NCBI RefSeq assembly: GCF_000284375.1
Contig: NC_017249.1
Coordinates: 6,627,001 to 6,691,000 of the forward strand
Length of the DNA: 64,000 bases
Source of the DNA: Bradyrhizobium japonicum USDA 6
GTDB lineage: Bacteria > Pseudomonadota > Alphaproteobacteria > Rhizobiales > Xanthobacteraceae
Reading direction: 5' to 3'
The position numbers and the translations under genes were made by a program. Every line of letters begins with the position of its first letter. Within the stretch, counting starts at the first letter, position 1. Shown here in pieces: positions 27,382-36,948 of the stretch. The notes beneath the pieces are model-generated. The model was not told where the DNA came from. It was given only the letters and a program-made list of their open reading frames with translations, and made no database searches.

Positions 27382-27992
27382 GTGTCCCTCCTGTACGGGC
27401 CACGCTATTGGCTGGTGAGGTTAGCACCTTGCAGCGGTCTGTGCGGCAATTTAGCGAGCCCGTTGCCCAAGCCGCATTCGCCGGGGGATGGTCGAGATGG
27501 GTCAAAAGCCGACAGCGCGCCAACGCCCCAACACGTCAGCCTGGGGCACAAGCCGAAATCAGCATCGAGCAACGCCACGTCTGCGAAGGACCAGGAGCAG
27601 CCGTTGCACACCGGCCCATGAATGAGAGAGGTCGCCTCGCGAACGACCTCTCCTTCGTGCCCGGCAATGTACGCTTGTTGCGATCAGCGTTTTTGAACAG
27701 CGGCCGCGGAATGTCGTGCTGCCGGACATACCGATGTTCACGACACGGGTCTACGTCTTGCACGCATTCGGGCGGCAACTCCCCCCTGCGAGCCCGCCTG
27801 TTCATCGATTTTCTTGTCGAGGCCTTGGGCGTGTCGCGCAATTTGTCACTCTGAACTTTAGGAATTGGCCAGAACGCGGTCCGACGCGCGAGCAGGGATT
27901 TCCGCTACGGGCAAAAGCAGTCCTCAACCGACGTCGCTTGAATTGGCCAACACTTCAGACCAGCAATCCTGATCCTCTCGGCCCGGCGAAAT
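27382..27992. other. 611-bp gap with repeat and gene remnants
   Basis: Apart from the LysR remnant (27716-27854) and a diverged copy of the AGCGGACA-type repeat near 27496-27515, I see no gene. The plus-strand frames here have no ribosome site and no complete domain. Confidence 0.5.
27716..27854 (+). pseudogene. C-terminal remnant of a LysR regulator with a frameshift
   Basis: Frame 2 reads VLPDIPMFTTRVYVLHAFGRQLPP, and frame 3 continues, from a C6 run near 27779-27784, as LRARLFIDFLVEALG. Together these match the end of LysR proteins (compare VYPPTRHLSVKVRLFIDFLVERFG in the LysR gene at 13767). The rest of that gene is missing. Confidence 0.6.
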
Positions 27993-29633
27993 CTAAAGCG
28001 CGGACAAGCCGGGCGGCGGCTTGCCCATGTTGGAGGCCTGCTCATAGGCATAGGCCAGACGCAGCAGCTTGTGCTCGCTCCAGGCACGACCCGCGAAGGT
28101 GATACCGAGCGGATAGTCAGGCGTGTCCCTGTCGTCGGCTCCCGAGATGAAACCGCCCGGCACCATGACGCTGGGATAGCCCGCCTTCGCTGATATCACG
28201 CAGCCCGCCGCGCCGGGAAACAGCACCGCGTCGAGCTTGTGCTGGTTCATGTATGCGTCCATGCCGCGCGTCTTGGCGGAGAGCAGGTCCATGGCCCGTG
28301 CCGATTTGTACTCGCGCTCGCTCAGATCGCCCCTGGTCATGTTGGCGGCGAGGAACAGGTCCTGGCCGAACCGCAGCGCCGTCTCCGCGTTCGCCTCGTT
28401 GAAGGCCACGATGTCGGCCATGGTCTTCATCTCTGTGTTCGTCGTCCAATCCCTGAGGTAACGGTTGAGATCGCGCTTCAGCTCGTAGAGGAAGACGATT
28501 GGCGGCGCCGCCAGATTACCCCTGTTGCGACTCAGGGGATTGCGGTTGAGCACATTCATGCTCGTACCAGGGCCGCCGATCCAGCCAGATGTTGGCATGT
28601 TGGCACGCACGATGGCGGCGCCCAGATCCTCGAGCACCTTGATCGCGTCGGCCATCACCTTGGCCGACCTTGGCGGCAGCTTGCCGTAGTAGCGATCGTT
28701 CAGCGGATCAGCCGGGTCGCTCGGCACACCGATGCGCGCGCCCTTCATCGCGTCGGTTGCGAGGTCGGCGGTGTAGTCGGCCGGCCGCCGCTGCCGCTGG
28801 GTCGCGGGGTCGAGTGGGTCTTCGGCCGCGAGCACGTTCAATAGCATCGCCGCGTCGCGCACCGTGCGCGTCATCGGTCCTGCAGTGTCCTGGCTGTGCG
28901 CGATCGGCACGATCCCGGCCCGACTGACCAGCCCGACGGTCGGCTTCACGGTGACGAGGCCGTTTTGGCTCGCGGGATACAGCAGCGAGCCCGACGTTTC
29001 GGTGCCGATCGAGGCTGCGCACAGGCCAGCCGCCACCGCGACGGCCGAGCCGGCGCTCGATCCGCCCGGCGGCACGACCGGGATGCCGCGATCATCCATC
29101 AGCGCCGGCGCGTAAGGGTTCTTCACCTGACCGCCTAGCGACGAATAGCCCGCGGGCATGTCGGTCGCGAGGATGTTGGCGAACTCCGTCAGGTTCGCCT
29201 TGCCCAGGATCACCGCGCCGGCCTTTCGCAGCAGCTTGACGACGGTCGCATCTCGTTTGGCGCTCGCGCCCTCCAGCGCCAGCGAGCCCGCCGTCGTCGG
29301 CTGCTTGTCGCCGGTCGCGATGTTGTCCTTCACCAGGATCGGGATGCCCGCCAGCGGCCGTTTGGCCGACGGCTTTCTGTCGTCGAGCTTGCTCGCGATC
29401 CCAAGCGCGTCGGGATTGATCGCGCGCACGGAGTTGAGCGCTGGCCCGTTGCGGTCATAGGTCTCGATGCGCGCGAGATAGGCTTTGGTCAGCGCCGTGG
29501 CAGTGACCTGCCCGCTGGCCAGCGCATGAGCGATATCGCTCATCGGCGCATTGTCGAGCTTCAGGGTGATCGGTGCTTCAGCGCTGACGGCAGCCGCGGC
29601 GATGCCGGCATCGCGGCGGGATGGCTTCTTCAT
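27993..29633 (-). CDS. amidase-signature-family enzyme
   Basis: The frame reaches 29762, but the ATG at 29633 has AAGG 6 nt upstream and starts MKKPSRRDAG, giving 546 residues. The catalytic triad of the amidase signature is present: Lys102 (ILVKDNI), cis-Ser192 in PPGGSSAGS and nucleophile Ser216 (GTETSGSLLYP). The N-terminal Ala-rich stretch may be a short leader but is not a clear signal peptide. It lies downstream of the dipeptide ABC genes on the same strand but is separated by a terminator-like hairpin, so it is probably its own unit. Substrates of this family include aliphatic and aromatic amides, so no specific one is claimed. Confidence 0.87.
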   Translation of the reverse strand: MKKPSRRDAGIAAAAVSAEAPITLKLDNAPMSDIAHALASGQVTATALTKAYLARIETYDRNGPALNSVRAINPDALGIASKLDDRKPSAKRPLAGIPILVKDNIATGDKQPTTAGSLALEGASAKRDATVVKLLRKAGAVILGKANLTEFANILATDMPAGYSSLGGQVKNPYAPALMDDRGIPVVPPGGSSAGSAVAVAAGLCAASIGTETSGSLLYPASQNGLVTVKPTVGLVSRAGIVPIAHSQDTAGPMTRTVRDAAMLLNVLAAEDPLDPATQRQRRPADYTADLATDAMKGARIGVPSDPADPLNDRYYGKLPPRSAKVMADAIKVLEDLGAAIVRANMPTSGWIGGPGTSMNVLNRNPLSRNRGNLAAPPIVFLYELKRDLNRYLRDWTTNTEMKTMADIVAFNEANAETALRFGQDLFLAANMTRGDLSEREYKSARAMDLLSAKTRGMDAYMNQHKLDAVLFPGAAGCVISAKAGYPSVMVPGGFISGADDRDTPDYPLGITFAGRAWSEHKLLRLAYAYEQASNMGKPPPGLSAL

Positions 29634-29845
29634 GGCGTGCCTTGCCTGACGGCGCGTCCCGAACCATGACGCCGCGATGATCGCATATTGCCGGTGTTTT
29701 GCCCGACGGGTCAACCGCATCGCGCGGGCTCGGCAAGCCATCGAGCGGACCGTGCAAGCCAATGACGCAAGCCATTGAAATATCTAACCCCGGCTACTGT
29801 GCATGGGGTTGTTTTTCAGGTTTTTTTTTGGGTTGCCCAAAAAGA

Positions 29846-29874
29846 TTGACCTCTCCCTGATGGGGAGAGGTCAA
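29846..29874 (-). terminator. terminator hairpin after the binding-protein gene
   Basis: A perfect 12-bp stem (29846-29857 and 29863-29874, 5-nt loop) is followed, on the minus strand, by TCTTTTTGGG. It lies 36 nt after the stop of the ABC binding protein and ends that operon before the amidase. The stem is also related to the GGGGAGAGG repeat family. Confidence 0.7.
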
Positions 29875-29910
29875 CGTTGAAGCGACAGGTTCGACTTGAT
29901 CGAACGGCCC

Positions 29911-31407
29911 CTACTCCCAGGACCAGGTCGAGAAATCGTTCTCGTATTGCGGGACGTCCTTCCAGACGCCCTTCAACTTCTTGTTGGTGATGGTGATGAG
30001 CTGCGGCTGGTACAGGAAGCCGGCGACCGCATCGGTGGCCAGCATGCGCTGGGCATCGCCGAGCAGCCTTGCGCGGCCGGCCTCGTCAGGCGTCGACACG
30101 ATCTGCTTGTAGAGCGCGTTGAAGGCCTCATTGTTGTAGCCGAGGTAGTAGTCCGGCTCGGTGATCTTGACGAGGTCGAACGGCTCGACATGACTGACGA
30201 TGGTGAGGTCGAAATTGTGCGGGCCGTTGCCGGCGAACACCTGCGACAGCCACTGCGCCCATTCGACATTCTCGATCTTGGCGATGATGCCGACCTTGGC
30301 GAGCTGAGCCGCCAGGATCTCGCCGCCCTGCCGCGCATAGGACGGCGGCGGCAGCTTCAGCGACAGTTCGAGCGGCGTGGTGACGCCGGCTTCCGCCAGG
30401 AGCTTCTTGGCCTTCTCGGGATCGTAGGGGTTGATGCCGGTGGTGTCGACGAAGCCGAGCGCGCCGGGCACGTAGAAGCTGCCGATCGGCGTGCCGAAAC
30501 CGTCAGCCGCGCCGTCGATCATCGCCTTGCGGTCGATCGCGGCGAGGATGGCGCGGCGGACGCGGACGTCGTCGAGCGGCTTCTTGCGCTCGTTGATGCC
30601 GACGATGGTCTTGGCCCGGGAGCCGCCGACCATCACGTTGAAGCGCGGATCGGCCTTGAACTGTCCGATGGCGCGCGCTGCCGCAACGCGCGGGAACGCA
30701 TCGACGTCGCCCGAGAGCAGCGCCGCGGTCTGCGCCGCCGGATCGGAGATGAAGCGGATCGTCACCTTCGACAGCTTGATCGCGGCGGCGTTGCGATAGT
30801 CGGCCCATTTGTTCAGCGTGAGCGAGGAACCCTTGGCCCAGGCCCCTAACTGATAGGGCCCGGTCCCGACCGGCTGCGTGCCGTTGGTCGGCGCGCTCTT
30901 CGGCTCGACGATCGATCCGCTCGCCTGCCCGAGCAGGAACGGCAGGTTCGGTTCGGAATATTTCACCATGATCACGACCGTGTCGGCGTCGGGCGCGTCG
31001 ACCTTCTCGAAGGCCTGGAACAGGCTCTTGTCCTTGTTGGTGCTGGTCGGGATCGCGTTGCGCTCGAACGAGAACTTCACCGCCGCGGAATCGAACGGCT
31101 CGCCGTTCTGGAATTTGACGCCCTTGCGCAGCTTGAACGTGTAGGTCTTCAGGTCGGGCGAGGCCGTCCAGCTCTCGGCCAGCAAGGGCGACACGGAGCC
31201 GTCCTCGTTGATCTTGGTCAGCGTCTCATAGATGTTGTAGAGCGTCACTTCGGCGATCGCGGCCGCGGCGGCGATGGTGGGATCGAGCCCTGGCGGCTCC
31301 AGCGCCATCGCCATCACGACGCTGTCCTTCTTGCTCTGTGCCAGCACCGGCAGCGGTGCTGCGACAAGTGCGGCGGCAAATGCGACGATCGATAATTTCT
31401 TGAGCAT
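29911..31407 (-). CDS. dipeptide/oligopeptide-type ABC substrate-binding protein
   Basis: The 498-residue product is an SBP_bac_5 (DppA/OppA) protein with signal peptide MLKKLSIVAFAAALVAAPLPVLAQ. The conserved core is visible: LDPTIAAAAAIAEVTLYNIYETL, SWTASPDLKTYTFKLRKGVKFQNGEPF and a C-terminal domain. It would bind peptides, opines or similar substrates in the periplasm for the permeases and ATPases just upstream. It is the last gene of the amidase-DppBCDF operon, an unusual place for the binding protein, which is most often first. 54 nt separate it from the ATPase gene. Confidence 0.88.
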   Translation of the reverse strand: MLKKLSIVAFAAALVAAPLPVLAQSKKDSVVMAMALEPPGLDPTIAAAAAIAEVTLYNIYETLTKINEDGSVSPLLAESWTASPDLKTYTFKLRKGVKFQNGEPFDSAAVKFSFERNAIPTSTNKDKSLFQAFEKVDAPDADTVVIMVKYSEPNLPFLLGQASGSIVEPKSAPTNGTQPVGTGPYQLGAWAKGSSLTLNKWADYRNAAAIKLSKVTIRFISDPAAQTAALLSGDVDAFPRVAAARAIGQFKADPRFNVMVGGSRAKTIVGINERKKPLDDVRVRRAILAAIDRKAMIDGAADGFGTPIGSFYVPGALGFVDTTGINPYDPEKAKKLLAEAGVTTPLELSLKLPPPSYARQGGEILAAQLAKVGIIAKIENVEWAQWLSQVFAGNGPHNFDLTIVSHVEPFDLVKITEPDYYLGYNNEAFNALYKQIVSTPDEAGRARLLGDAQRMLATDAVAGFLYQPQLITITNKKLKGVWKDVPQYENDFSTWSWE

Positions 31408-31461
31408 GCGTAACTCCCCGGCCTTCTCTTGTCTCAGCCTACGCCAATTCCATAGGGGACA

Positions 31462-32466
31462 CTAACCTTCCATGGCCGCGTGCGGCAATGCCATCACCGC
31501 CTCCGCCTTGTGGCAGGCGGCGAGATGGGCTTCGCCGACCGTGCGTAGCAAGGGCGGAACCTCGCGGCAATGCTGGTCGGCCAGCGGACAGCGCGCGACA
31601 TAGGGGCATCCGCTTGCCGCCGCCGATTGCGAGGCGATCGCCTGGGCCCCGCGCCGCCGCCGGCCCCCGCCGGCGCGCGCCCGCGGCACGGCGTCCAATA
31701 GAGCCCGCGTATAGGGATGGGCACAGCGCTCGAACAGGTCCTCCGGCCTGCCCTGCTCGACGATCCGGCCGAGATACATCACCGCGACCTCGTCGCAGAG
31801 ATAGTCGACCACGGCGAGGTCGTGGCTGATCAGGATGTAGCTGAGGCCGAACTGCTCCTGGAGGTCCTGCATCAAATTGAGCACCTGCGCCTGCACGGAG
31901 ACGTCGAGCGCGGAAACCGGCTCGTCGGCGACGATGAGCTTCGGTTGGGTGATCAGCGCGCGCGCGATCGCGATGCGCTGGCGCTGGCCGCCGGAAAATT
32001 CGTGCGGATATTTGTCCATGTCCGCATCGCGCAGGCCGACCTGGCGCAGCACCGCGGAGACGCGAGCGCGAAAAGTGGTGCGGTCGGCATCTTCCAGCAC
32101 GGTGAGCGGCTCGGCGACAATGCGCGCGATGGTCTGGCGCGGATCGAGCGATCCGTAAGGATCCTGGAACACCATCTGGAAATCGCGGCGCGCGCGGCGC
32201 AACTCGTCGGCCGAGATGCGGTTGAGATCGCGCCCGAGCAGCGCGACCTGCCCCGACGTCGGCCGCTCCAGCGCCATCACCACCCGCGCGAAGGTCGACT
32301 TCCCCGAACCGGACTCGCCGACGACGCCGAGGCTCTTGCCGGCTTCGACCCGCACGCTGACGCCGTTGAGCGCGCGCACCTGGCCCGGCGGGCGGAACAG
32401 GCTTTCGCGCGGCAGCGTGTAGCGCTGCTCGAGATTCTTGACGTCGAGAAGCGGCGCTGCGGTCAT
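31462..32466 (-). CDS. DppF/OppF-type ABC transporter ATPase
   Basis: The frame is open upstream but the ATG at 32466 overlaps the stop of the previous ATPase gene (ATGA, 32463-32466), so I start there (334 residues). Walker A is GESGSGKST, the signature is [15 protein letters not shown], Walker B is KLIVADEPVSALD, and the H loop is ILISHDL. The C-terminal oligopeptide domain carries the four Cys motif (CPYVARCPLADQHC) typical of OppD/F. It powers import of the peptide-like substrate with the second ATPase. Confidence 0.9.
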   Translation of the reverse strand: MTAAPLLDVKNLEQRYTLPRESLFRPPGQVRALNGVSVRVEAGKSLGVVGESGSGKSTFARVVMALERPTSGQVALLGRDLNRISADELRRARRDFQMVFQDPYGSLDPRQTIARIVAEPLTVLEDADRTTFRARVSAVLRQVGLRDADMDKYPHEFSGGQRQRIAIARALITQPKLIVADEPVSALDVSVQAQVLNLMQDLQEQFGLSYILISHDLAVVDYLCDEVAVMYLGRIVEQGRPEDLFERCAHPYTRALLDAVPRARAGGGRRRRGAQAIASQSAAASGCPYVARCPLADQHCREVPPLLRTVGEAHLAACHKAEAVMALPHAAMEG

Positions 32467-33476
32467 GCGGGCAGCGCTCCGACATTCGCGGCCATGGAGA
32501 CATCGGTGCGCACGCAGCGCACGCCGTGACCGGGACCGACTTCGACCATCAGCGGCAGCGCCACGCGGCACTTGTCCTCGACCAGCGGACAGCGGTCGCC
32601 GAACGTGCAGCCGGCAGGCAAGTCCGCAAGTTCGGGCACCGTGCCCGAGATCGTCGTCAGCCGCGTCCCCTTGCGCGCGCCGAGCTTCGGCCGGGCGCGG
32701 AACAGGCCCTGCGTATAGGGATGACCCATGCGGCGGAACACCTCGTCGGTCGGCCCGCTCTCGACGACCGTGCCGCCATACATCACCATCATCCGCTGCA
32801 CATTCTCGGCAATGACACCGAGATCGTGCGAGATCAGGATCATCGACATGCCGCGCTCCTCGACGAGATCGGCGATCAGGTCGAGGATCTGGCCCTGGAT
32901 GGTGACGTCGAGCGCCGTGGTCGGCTCGTCCGCGATCAGGAGGTCGGGCTCGCAGGCCAGCGCCATGGCGATGGTGACACGCTGGCGCTGGCCGCCGGAG
33001 AACTGATGCGGATAGGCGTCGATCCGTCTTGCGGGATCGGGCAGTCCGACGCGGTCGAGCAAGGCGATCGCTTCACGCCGCGCCTGCGCCGCCGAATACC
33101 TCTTGTGACGCCGCAGCGGCTCGCCGACCTGATGGCCGATCGTGTGCATCGGGTTGAGCGCCGTCATCGGTTCCTGGAAGATCATGCTGATGCGGTTGCC
33201 GCGCAGCTTGCAATAATCCGCATCCGACAGACCGGCGAGCTCGCTGCCGTCGAGCCTGATGCTGCCGGTCACGACAGCACTGTCCGGCAAGAGGCCCATC
33301 AGCGACAGCGCCGTCACCGACTTGCCGCAGCCGGATTCGCCGACGAGACCCAGCGTCTCGCCGCGCTTGAGGGTGAAGCTGACGCCGCGCACGGCCTGTG
33401 CTGGTCCGCGGCTGGTGTTGAGGCGAACGCCGAGATTGGCGACCTCGATGAGCGGCAGAGTTGAGCGCTCCCCCAT
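32463..33476 (-). CDS. DppD/OppD-type ABC transporter ATPase
   Basis: This 337-residue ATPase begins at the ATG at 33476, 2 nt after the permease stop. Walker A is GESGCGKSV, the signature is [15 protein letters not shown], Walker B is [13 protein letters not shown] and the H loop is ILISHDL. The C-terminal Cys-containing oligopeptide domain ([14 protein letters not shown]) is present. It overlaps the following ATPase gene by 4 nt. It forms the hetero-dimeric motor with that gene. Confidence 0.9.
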   Translation of the reverse strand: MGERSTLPLIEVANLGVRLNTSRGPAQAVRGVSFTLKRGETLGLVGESGCGKSVTALSLMGLLPDSAVVTGSIRLDGSELAGLSDADYCKLRGNRISMIFQEPMTALNPMHTIGHQVGEPLRRHKRYSAAQARREAIALLDRVGLPDPARRIDAYPHQFSGGQRQRVTIAMALACEPDLLIADEPTTALDVTIQGQILDLIADLVEERGMSMILISHDLGVIAENVQRMMVMYGGTVVESGPTDEVFRRMGHPYTQGLFRARPKLGARKGTRLTTISGTVPELADLPAGCTFGDRCPLVEDKCRVALPLMVEVGPGHGVRCVRTDVSMAANVGALPA

Positions 33477-33478
33477 CG

Positions 33479-34372
33479 TCACCGCTCCCGCGCCAGTCGC
33501 GGATCGAGCAGATCGCGCAGTCCGTCGCCGAGCAGATTGAGCCCGAGCACGGCGATGGCGATCGCCGCGCCCGGATAGACCGCGAGCATCGGCGACTGGA
33601 ACAGCAGGGTCTGCGCATCGTTCAGCATGCGTCCCCAGGACGGCTGCGGCGGCTGCGTGCCGAGACCGAGATAGGACAGCGCGGCTTCGGCAAGGATCGC
33701 GAGCGCGAACTGGATGGTGACCTGCACGATCAGGATCGACAGGATGTTGGGCAGCACGTGCTCGATGGTGATGCGGAATTTGCCCTTCCCCGACGCGCGC
33801 GCGGCCAGCACGAATTCGCGCGCCCAGATCGCGTTGGCCGACCCCCGCGTCAGCCGGGTCAGCGTCGGGATCTGGAAAATGCCGATCGCGATGATCGAGG
33901 TCACCATGCCCGGCCCGACGACCGCGGCGAGCATGATCGCGGACAGCACCGCCGGAAAGGCGAAGGTGAAATCGGAGAAGCGCATGATGATCTCTTCGGT
34001 CCAGCCGCGCTTGGCCGACGCAATCAGGCCGAGGCAGACACCGAAGGTGAGACCGATGCTCACGGCGATGATGCCGACCAGAATGGTCGAGCGGGCGCCT
34101 GCGAGCAGCAGCGAGACGATGTCGCGGCCGAAGGAATCGGTGCCGAGCCAGTGCGCCGCCGACGGCGGCCGGAGCTTCGAGGCGATGTCGATCTCGTAGG
34201 GCGACCACGGCGTCCACACCAGCGACAGCAGCGCCGAGGCGAGCACCAGCAGGCTCAGCGCGCCGCCCAGCACAAAGCTGCGGTGACGCAGCGCTCGGGC
34301 CCAGAAGGTGCGGGCCGGCGGCCGACGCGTTGCGATCGGGGCGTCGACCGAAGTGGTCAGTGGCGCGCTCAC
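33479..34372 (-). CDS. DppC-type ABC permease
   Basis: I start at the GTG at 34372, whose first four bases (GTGA) overlap the stop of the upstream permease; the product is 297 residues. A proline-rich N-terminus precedes one membrane helix, then the BPD_transp_1 core with about five helices and the EAA loop (ARASGKGKFRITIEHVLPNI). The motif LGTDSFGRDIVSLLLAGAR and the C-terminus NLLGDGLRDLLDPR are family hallmarks. It pairs with the DppB-type permease to form the channel. Confidence 0.9.
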   Translation of the reverse strand: MSAPLTTSVDAPIATRRPPARTFWARALRHRSFVLGGALSLLVLASALLSLVWTPWSPYEIDIASKLRPPSAAHWLGTDSFGRDIVSLLLAGARSTILVGIIAVSIGLTFGVCLGLIASAKRGWTEEIIMRFSDFTFAFPAVLSAIMLAAVVGPGMVTSIIAIGIFQIPTLTRLTRGSANAIWAREFVLAARASGKGKFRITIEHVLPNILSILIVQVTIQFALAILAEAALSYLGLGTQPPQPSWGRMLNDAQTLLFQSPMLAVYPGAAIAIAVLGLNLLGDGLRDLLDPRLARER

Positions 34373-35319
34373 AAATCGTGGACCTTGATGCGGGGATCGA
34401 TGAAGGCGTAGAGCACGTCGACCACGAAATTCACGATGACGACCATGGCCGCAAGCAGCATCACGCAATTGCGCACCACGATCAGGTCGCGGTTGGCGAT
34501 CGACTGGAAGATCAGGCGGCCGAGGCCCGGCAGGTAGAATACGTTCTCGATCACGATGGTGCCGGCGAGCAGATTGGCGAATTGCAGCCCCATCACCGTC
34601 ATCACGGGGATCATGGCGTTGCGCAGCACGTGGCTCCACAGCACCTCGCGCTTGCCGAGACCCTTCGCGCGCGCCGTACGGACGAAATCTTCACGCAGCA
34701 CTTCGAGCACGGCCGAGCGCGTGACGCGTGCGAGGATCGCGGCCTGCACCACCGCGAGCGAGACCGCCGGCAGCAGCAGCGACTTGATGCCGAGCCAGAT
34801 GCCATCCTCCCAACCGGGAAAGCCGCCCGCCGAGAGCCATTGCAGCCGCACCGAGAACAGGAGGACAAGGAGGATTGCGAACCAGAAGTTCGGCAGCGCG
34901 ATGCCCACTTGCGTCAACGACATCACACCGACGTCGCCGAGCTTGTTGTGGTTGGCCGCGGTGTAGATGCCGGCCGAGAGCGCCAGCGTCACCGTGATCA
35001 GCATCGACATGATCGCGAGCGGGATGGTCAGCACCAGCCGCTCCGCGATCAGGCTCGCGACCGGCGTACCGTAGACATAGCTGTTGCCGAGATCGCCGAC
35101 GAGGAGGCCCTTGATCCATTGCAGATAGCGAACCGCCAGCGGCTGGTCGAGCCCGAGCTTGACGGTAAGCGCGCGCACCGCGTCGGCCGAGGCATCGGCG
35201 CCCATCAGCATCTGCGCCGCGTTGCCCGGAAGAGCGTCCAGCACCAGGAAAATGATCACGGATGCGCCGACCAGCGTCGCCAGCAAGGTCAACAGACGTC
35301 GAAGAAAGAATACGCTCAT
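34369..35319 (-). CDS. DppB-type ABC permease
   Basis: The 316-residue protein begins with MSVFFLRRLLTLLATLVGASVIIFL, the standard first helix of DppB proteins, and contains the family's LDQPLAVRYLQWIKGLLVGDLGNS region, the EAA loop (ARAKGLGKREVLWSHVLRNA) and the closing AFIDPRI. Six membrane helices are expected. It lies 84 nt downstream of the amidase gene on the same strand, and overlaps dppC-type by 4 nt. Confidence 0.9.
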   Translation of the reverse strand: MSVFFLRRLLTLLATLVGASVIIFLVLDALPGNAAQMLMGADASADAVRALTVKLGLDQPLAVRYLQWIKGLLVGDLGNSYVYGTPVASLIAERLVLTIPLAIMSMLITVTLALSAGIYTAANHNKLGDVGVMSLTQVGIALPNFWFAILLVLLFSVRLQWLSAGGFPGWEDGIWLGIKSLLLPAVSLAVVQAAILARVTRSAVLEVLREDFVRTARAKGLGKREVLWSHVLRNAMIPVMTVMGLQFANLLAGTIVIENVFYLPGLGRLIFQSIANRDLIVVRNCVMLLAAMVVIVNFVVDVLYAFIDPRIKVHDL

Positions 35320-35403
35320 GCGCGCTCGGCTTCAGGGCTCATCCGCCGCACGATCAACATGTCCGGGCGCCGGAGGCAAGTCCTTTGCGGCATGTGCCTC
35401 ACC

Positions 35404-36825
35404 TCAGCCGGGCCGGCGGGACAGAAGATCGTGCGAGGCCTCGAACAGCGCGCTCACCCGCAGCAGTTCGGCATCGGCACGGAAGCGGCCGACGAGCTGA
35501 AGCCCGATCGGCAGGCCGTCGCGGCCGAAGCCGCAGGGAAGACTGATCGCGGGGTGCCCGGTCATGTTGAATGGCATGGTCCACGGGAACCAGTGCGGCC
35601 GGACGCTATCGAAGTGCTTGCCGTCGATCTCGATGGTGCCGAACAGGTCCTGGTCGATCGGCAGCGCGGTGCGGGTAAGGGTCGGCATCGCCAAAAGATG
35701 CCCGCGCGCAAGCAGGGATTGCACGCGGCGGAACAGCGCGGTGCGCGCGAACATCGCCTCCTGATAGGCGACGCCGCTGACATTGGTCGCGAGCGCGACC
35801 TGCTTGACGAAGGCCTCGCTGAGGACATCGCCGTGCTCGGCCACCAGCTTGGCAAAACGCGTGCGCCAGACGGTGTGGTTGATGGCGCGCCAGATCGGCT
35901 CGATGTCAAACCCCTCGCCGGAGAACTCCTCGAGCTCGGCACCGAGACCGGCCAGCCGGTCGAGGCTCGCCTTGAAGCTGGCCGCGACATCTGACGACAC
36001 CGGGCGACCGAGCGGCGACGCACAGAACAGGATCTTTTGCCCGCGCAGATCGCCCCGAGGCGCGCCGGTCCCTATGAAATCGGGTACGGGCACGCCGATC
36101 GACCAGGGATCGCAGGAGTCCTCCCCGGCCATCGCCTGCATCATCAGCGCGGTGTCGGCGACGGTGCGCGTGGTCGGCGTGACGTAGGTCTGGTTGCCGA
36201 AGGCATCCAGCGCCTGGCTGTGCGCGATCACGCCGTTGCTCTGCTTCAGCCCGACCACGCCGTTGCAGGCGGCGGGAATTCGCGTCGAGCCACCGCCATC
36301 GGTCGCAATCGCAAGGGGCGCGATGCCGCTCGCAACGGCCACTGCGGCGCCGCCGGAGGAACCACCAGACGAGCGTTCCGCGCTCCACGCATTGCGGGTC
36401 CGGCCGAACAAGGGCGAGTCGGTCAGGCATTTGCTGCCGAATTCGGGCGTCGTGGTCTTGCCGATCAGGATCGCGCCTTCCGCGCGGAGTTTTGCGACCG
36501 CGACGGCATCCTCGGTCGGCACATTGTCCTTGTAGGGAACGGCACCGAAGGTGGTCGTCACGCCCCTGGTGTTGACGATGTCCTTGACGGTGACGGGAAG
36601 GCCGTGCAGCAGGCCAAGCGGCTCGCCCGCCATCACCTTGCGCTCGGCCGCGCGGGCCGCCGCCATCGCCTCGTCGCCGCAGAGCGTGATGAAACAGTTC
36701 AGCTCGGGCTGAAGCGCCTCGGCTCGCGCGAGCACGGCGCGGGTGACTTCGACAGGCGAAATCTTCTTCGTGGCAATGAGGCCGCGCAGTTCGGTTGCAG
36801 ATAGCAGGCAGGGATCGCCGTTCAT
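35404..36825 (-). CDS. amidase-signature enzyme, first gene of the peptide ABC operon
   Basis: I start at the ATG at 36825 (473 residues); the frame upstream to 36930 lacks a ribosome site and family similarity. The triad is Lys81 (VTVKDIVNT), cis-Ser156 (RSSGGSSGGA) and nucleophile Ser180 (ATDGGGSTRIP). It matches the AtzF/GatA-like amidases of rhizobia. Its position ahead of a complete importer suggests it hydrolyses the imported amide in the cytoplasm. The LysR gene is divergent with a 121-bp gap, and probably controls this operon. The substrate is unknown. Confidence 0.9.
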   Translation of the reverse strand: MNGDPCLLSATELRGLIATKKISPVEVTRAVLARAEALQPELNCFITLCGDEAMAAARAAERKVMAGEPLGLLHGLPVTVKDIVNTRGVTTTFGAVPYKDNVPTEDAVAVAKLRAEGAILIGKTTTPEFGSKCLTDSPLFGRTRNAWSAERSSGGSSGGAAVAVASGIAPLAIATDGGGSTRIPAACNGVVGLKQSNGVIAHSQALDAFGNQTYVTPTTRTVADTALMMQAMAGEDSCDPWSIGVPVPDFIGTGAPRGDLRGQKILFCASPLGRPVSSDVAASFKASLDRLAGLGAELEEFSGEGFDIEPIWRAINHTVWRTRFAKLVAEHGDVLSEAFVKQVALATNVSGVAYQEAMFARTALFRRVQSLLARGHLLAMPTLTRTALPIDQDLFGTIEIDGKHFDSVRPHWFPWTMPFNMTGHPAISLPCGFGRDGLPIGLQLVGRFRADAELLRVSALFEASHDLLSRRPG

Positions 36826-36911
36826 CGTCACATCACGCTCCGAAGCCGGCCCTCGTTGGCCCAGCCATTGCATTGACAGCGAGAATGACAGTTTTGTTAA
36901 CTCGCCGTCCA

Positions 36912-36948
36912 ATACGTTTTTGGACGCCAACCCATACGTTTTCGGTAT
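36912..36948. promoter_or_regulatory. probable LysR operator with two ATACGTTTT repeats
   Basis: ATACGTTTT occurs at 36912-36920 and again at 36934-36942, 22 bp apart (two helical turns). The second copy extends to ATAC-N7-GTAT (36934-36948), a canonical T-N11-A LysR box. It ends inside the regulator's own start codon, so it also suits autorepression. Confidence 0.6.

Noticed and set aside
31439..32503. Minus-strand frame overlapping the DppF-type gene
   Set aside because: Shadow of the ATPase gene in another frame; no ABC motifs.
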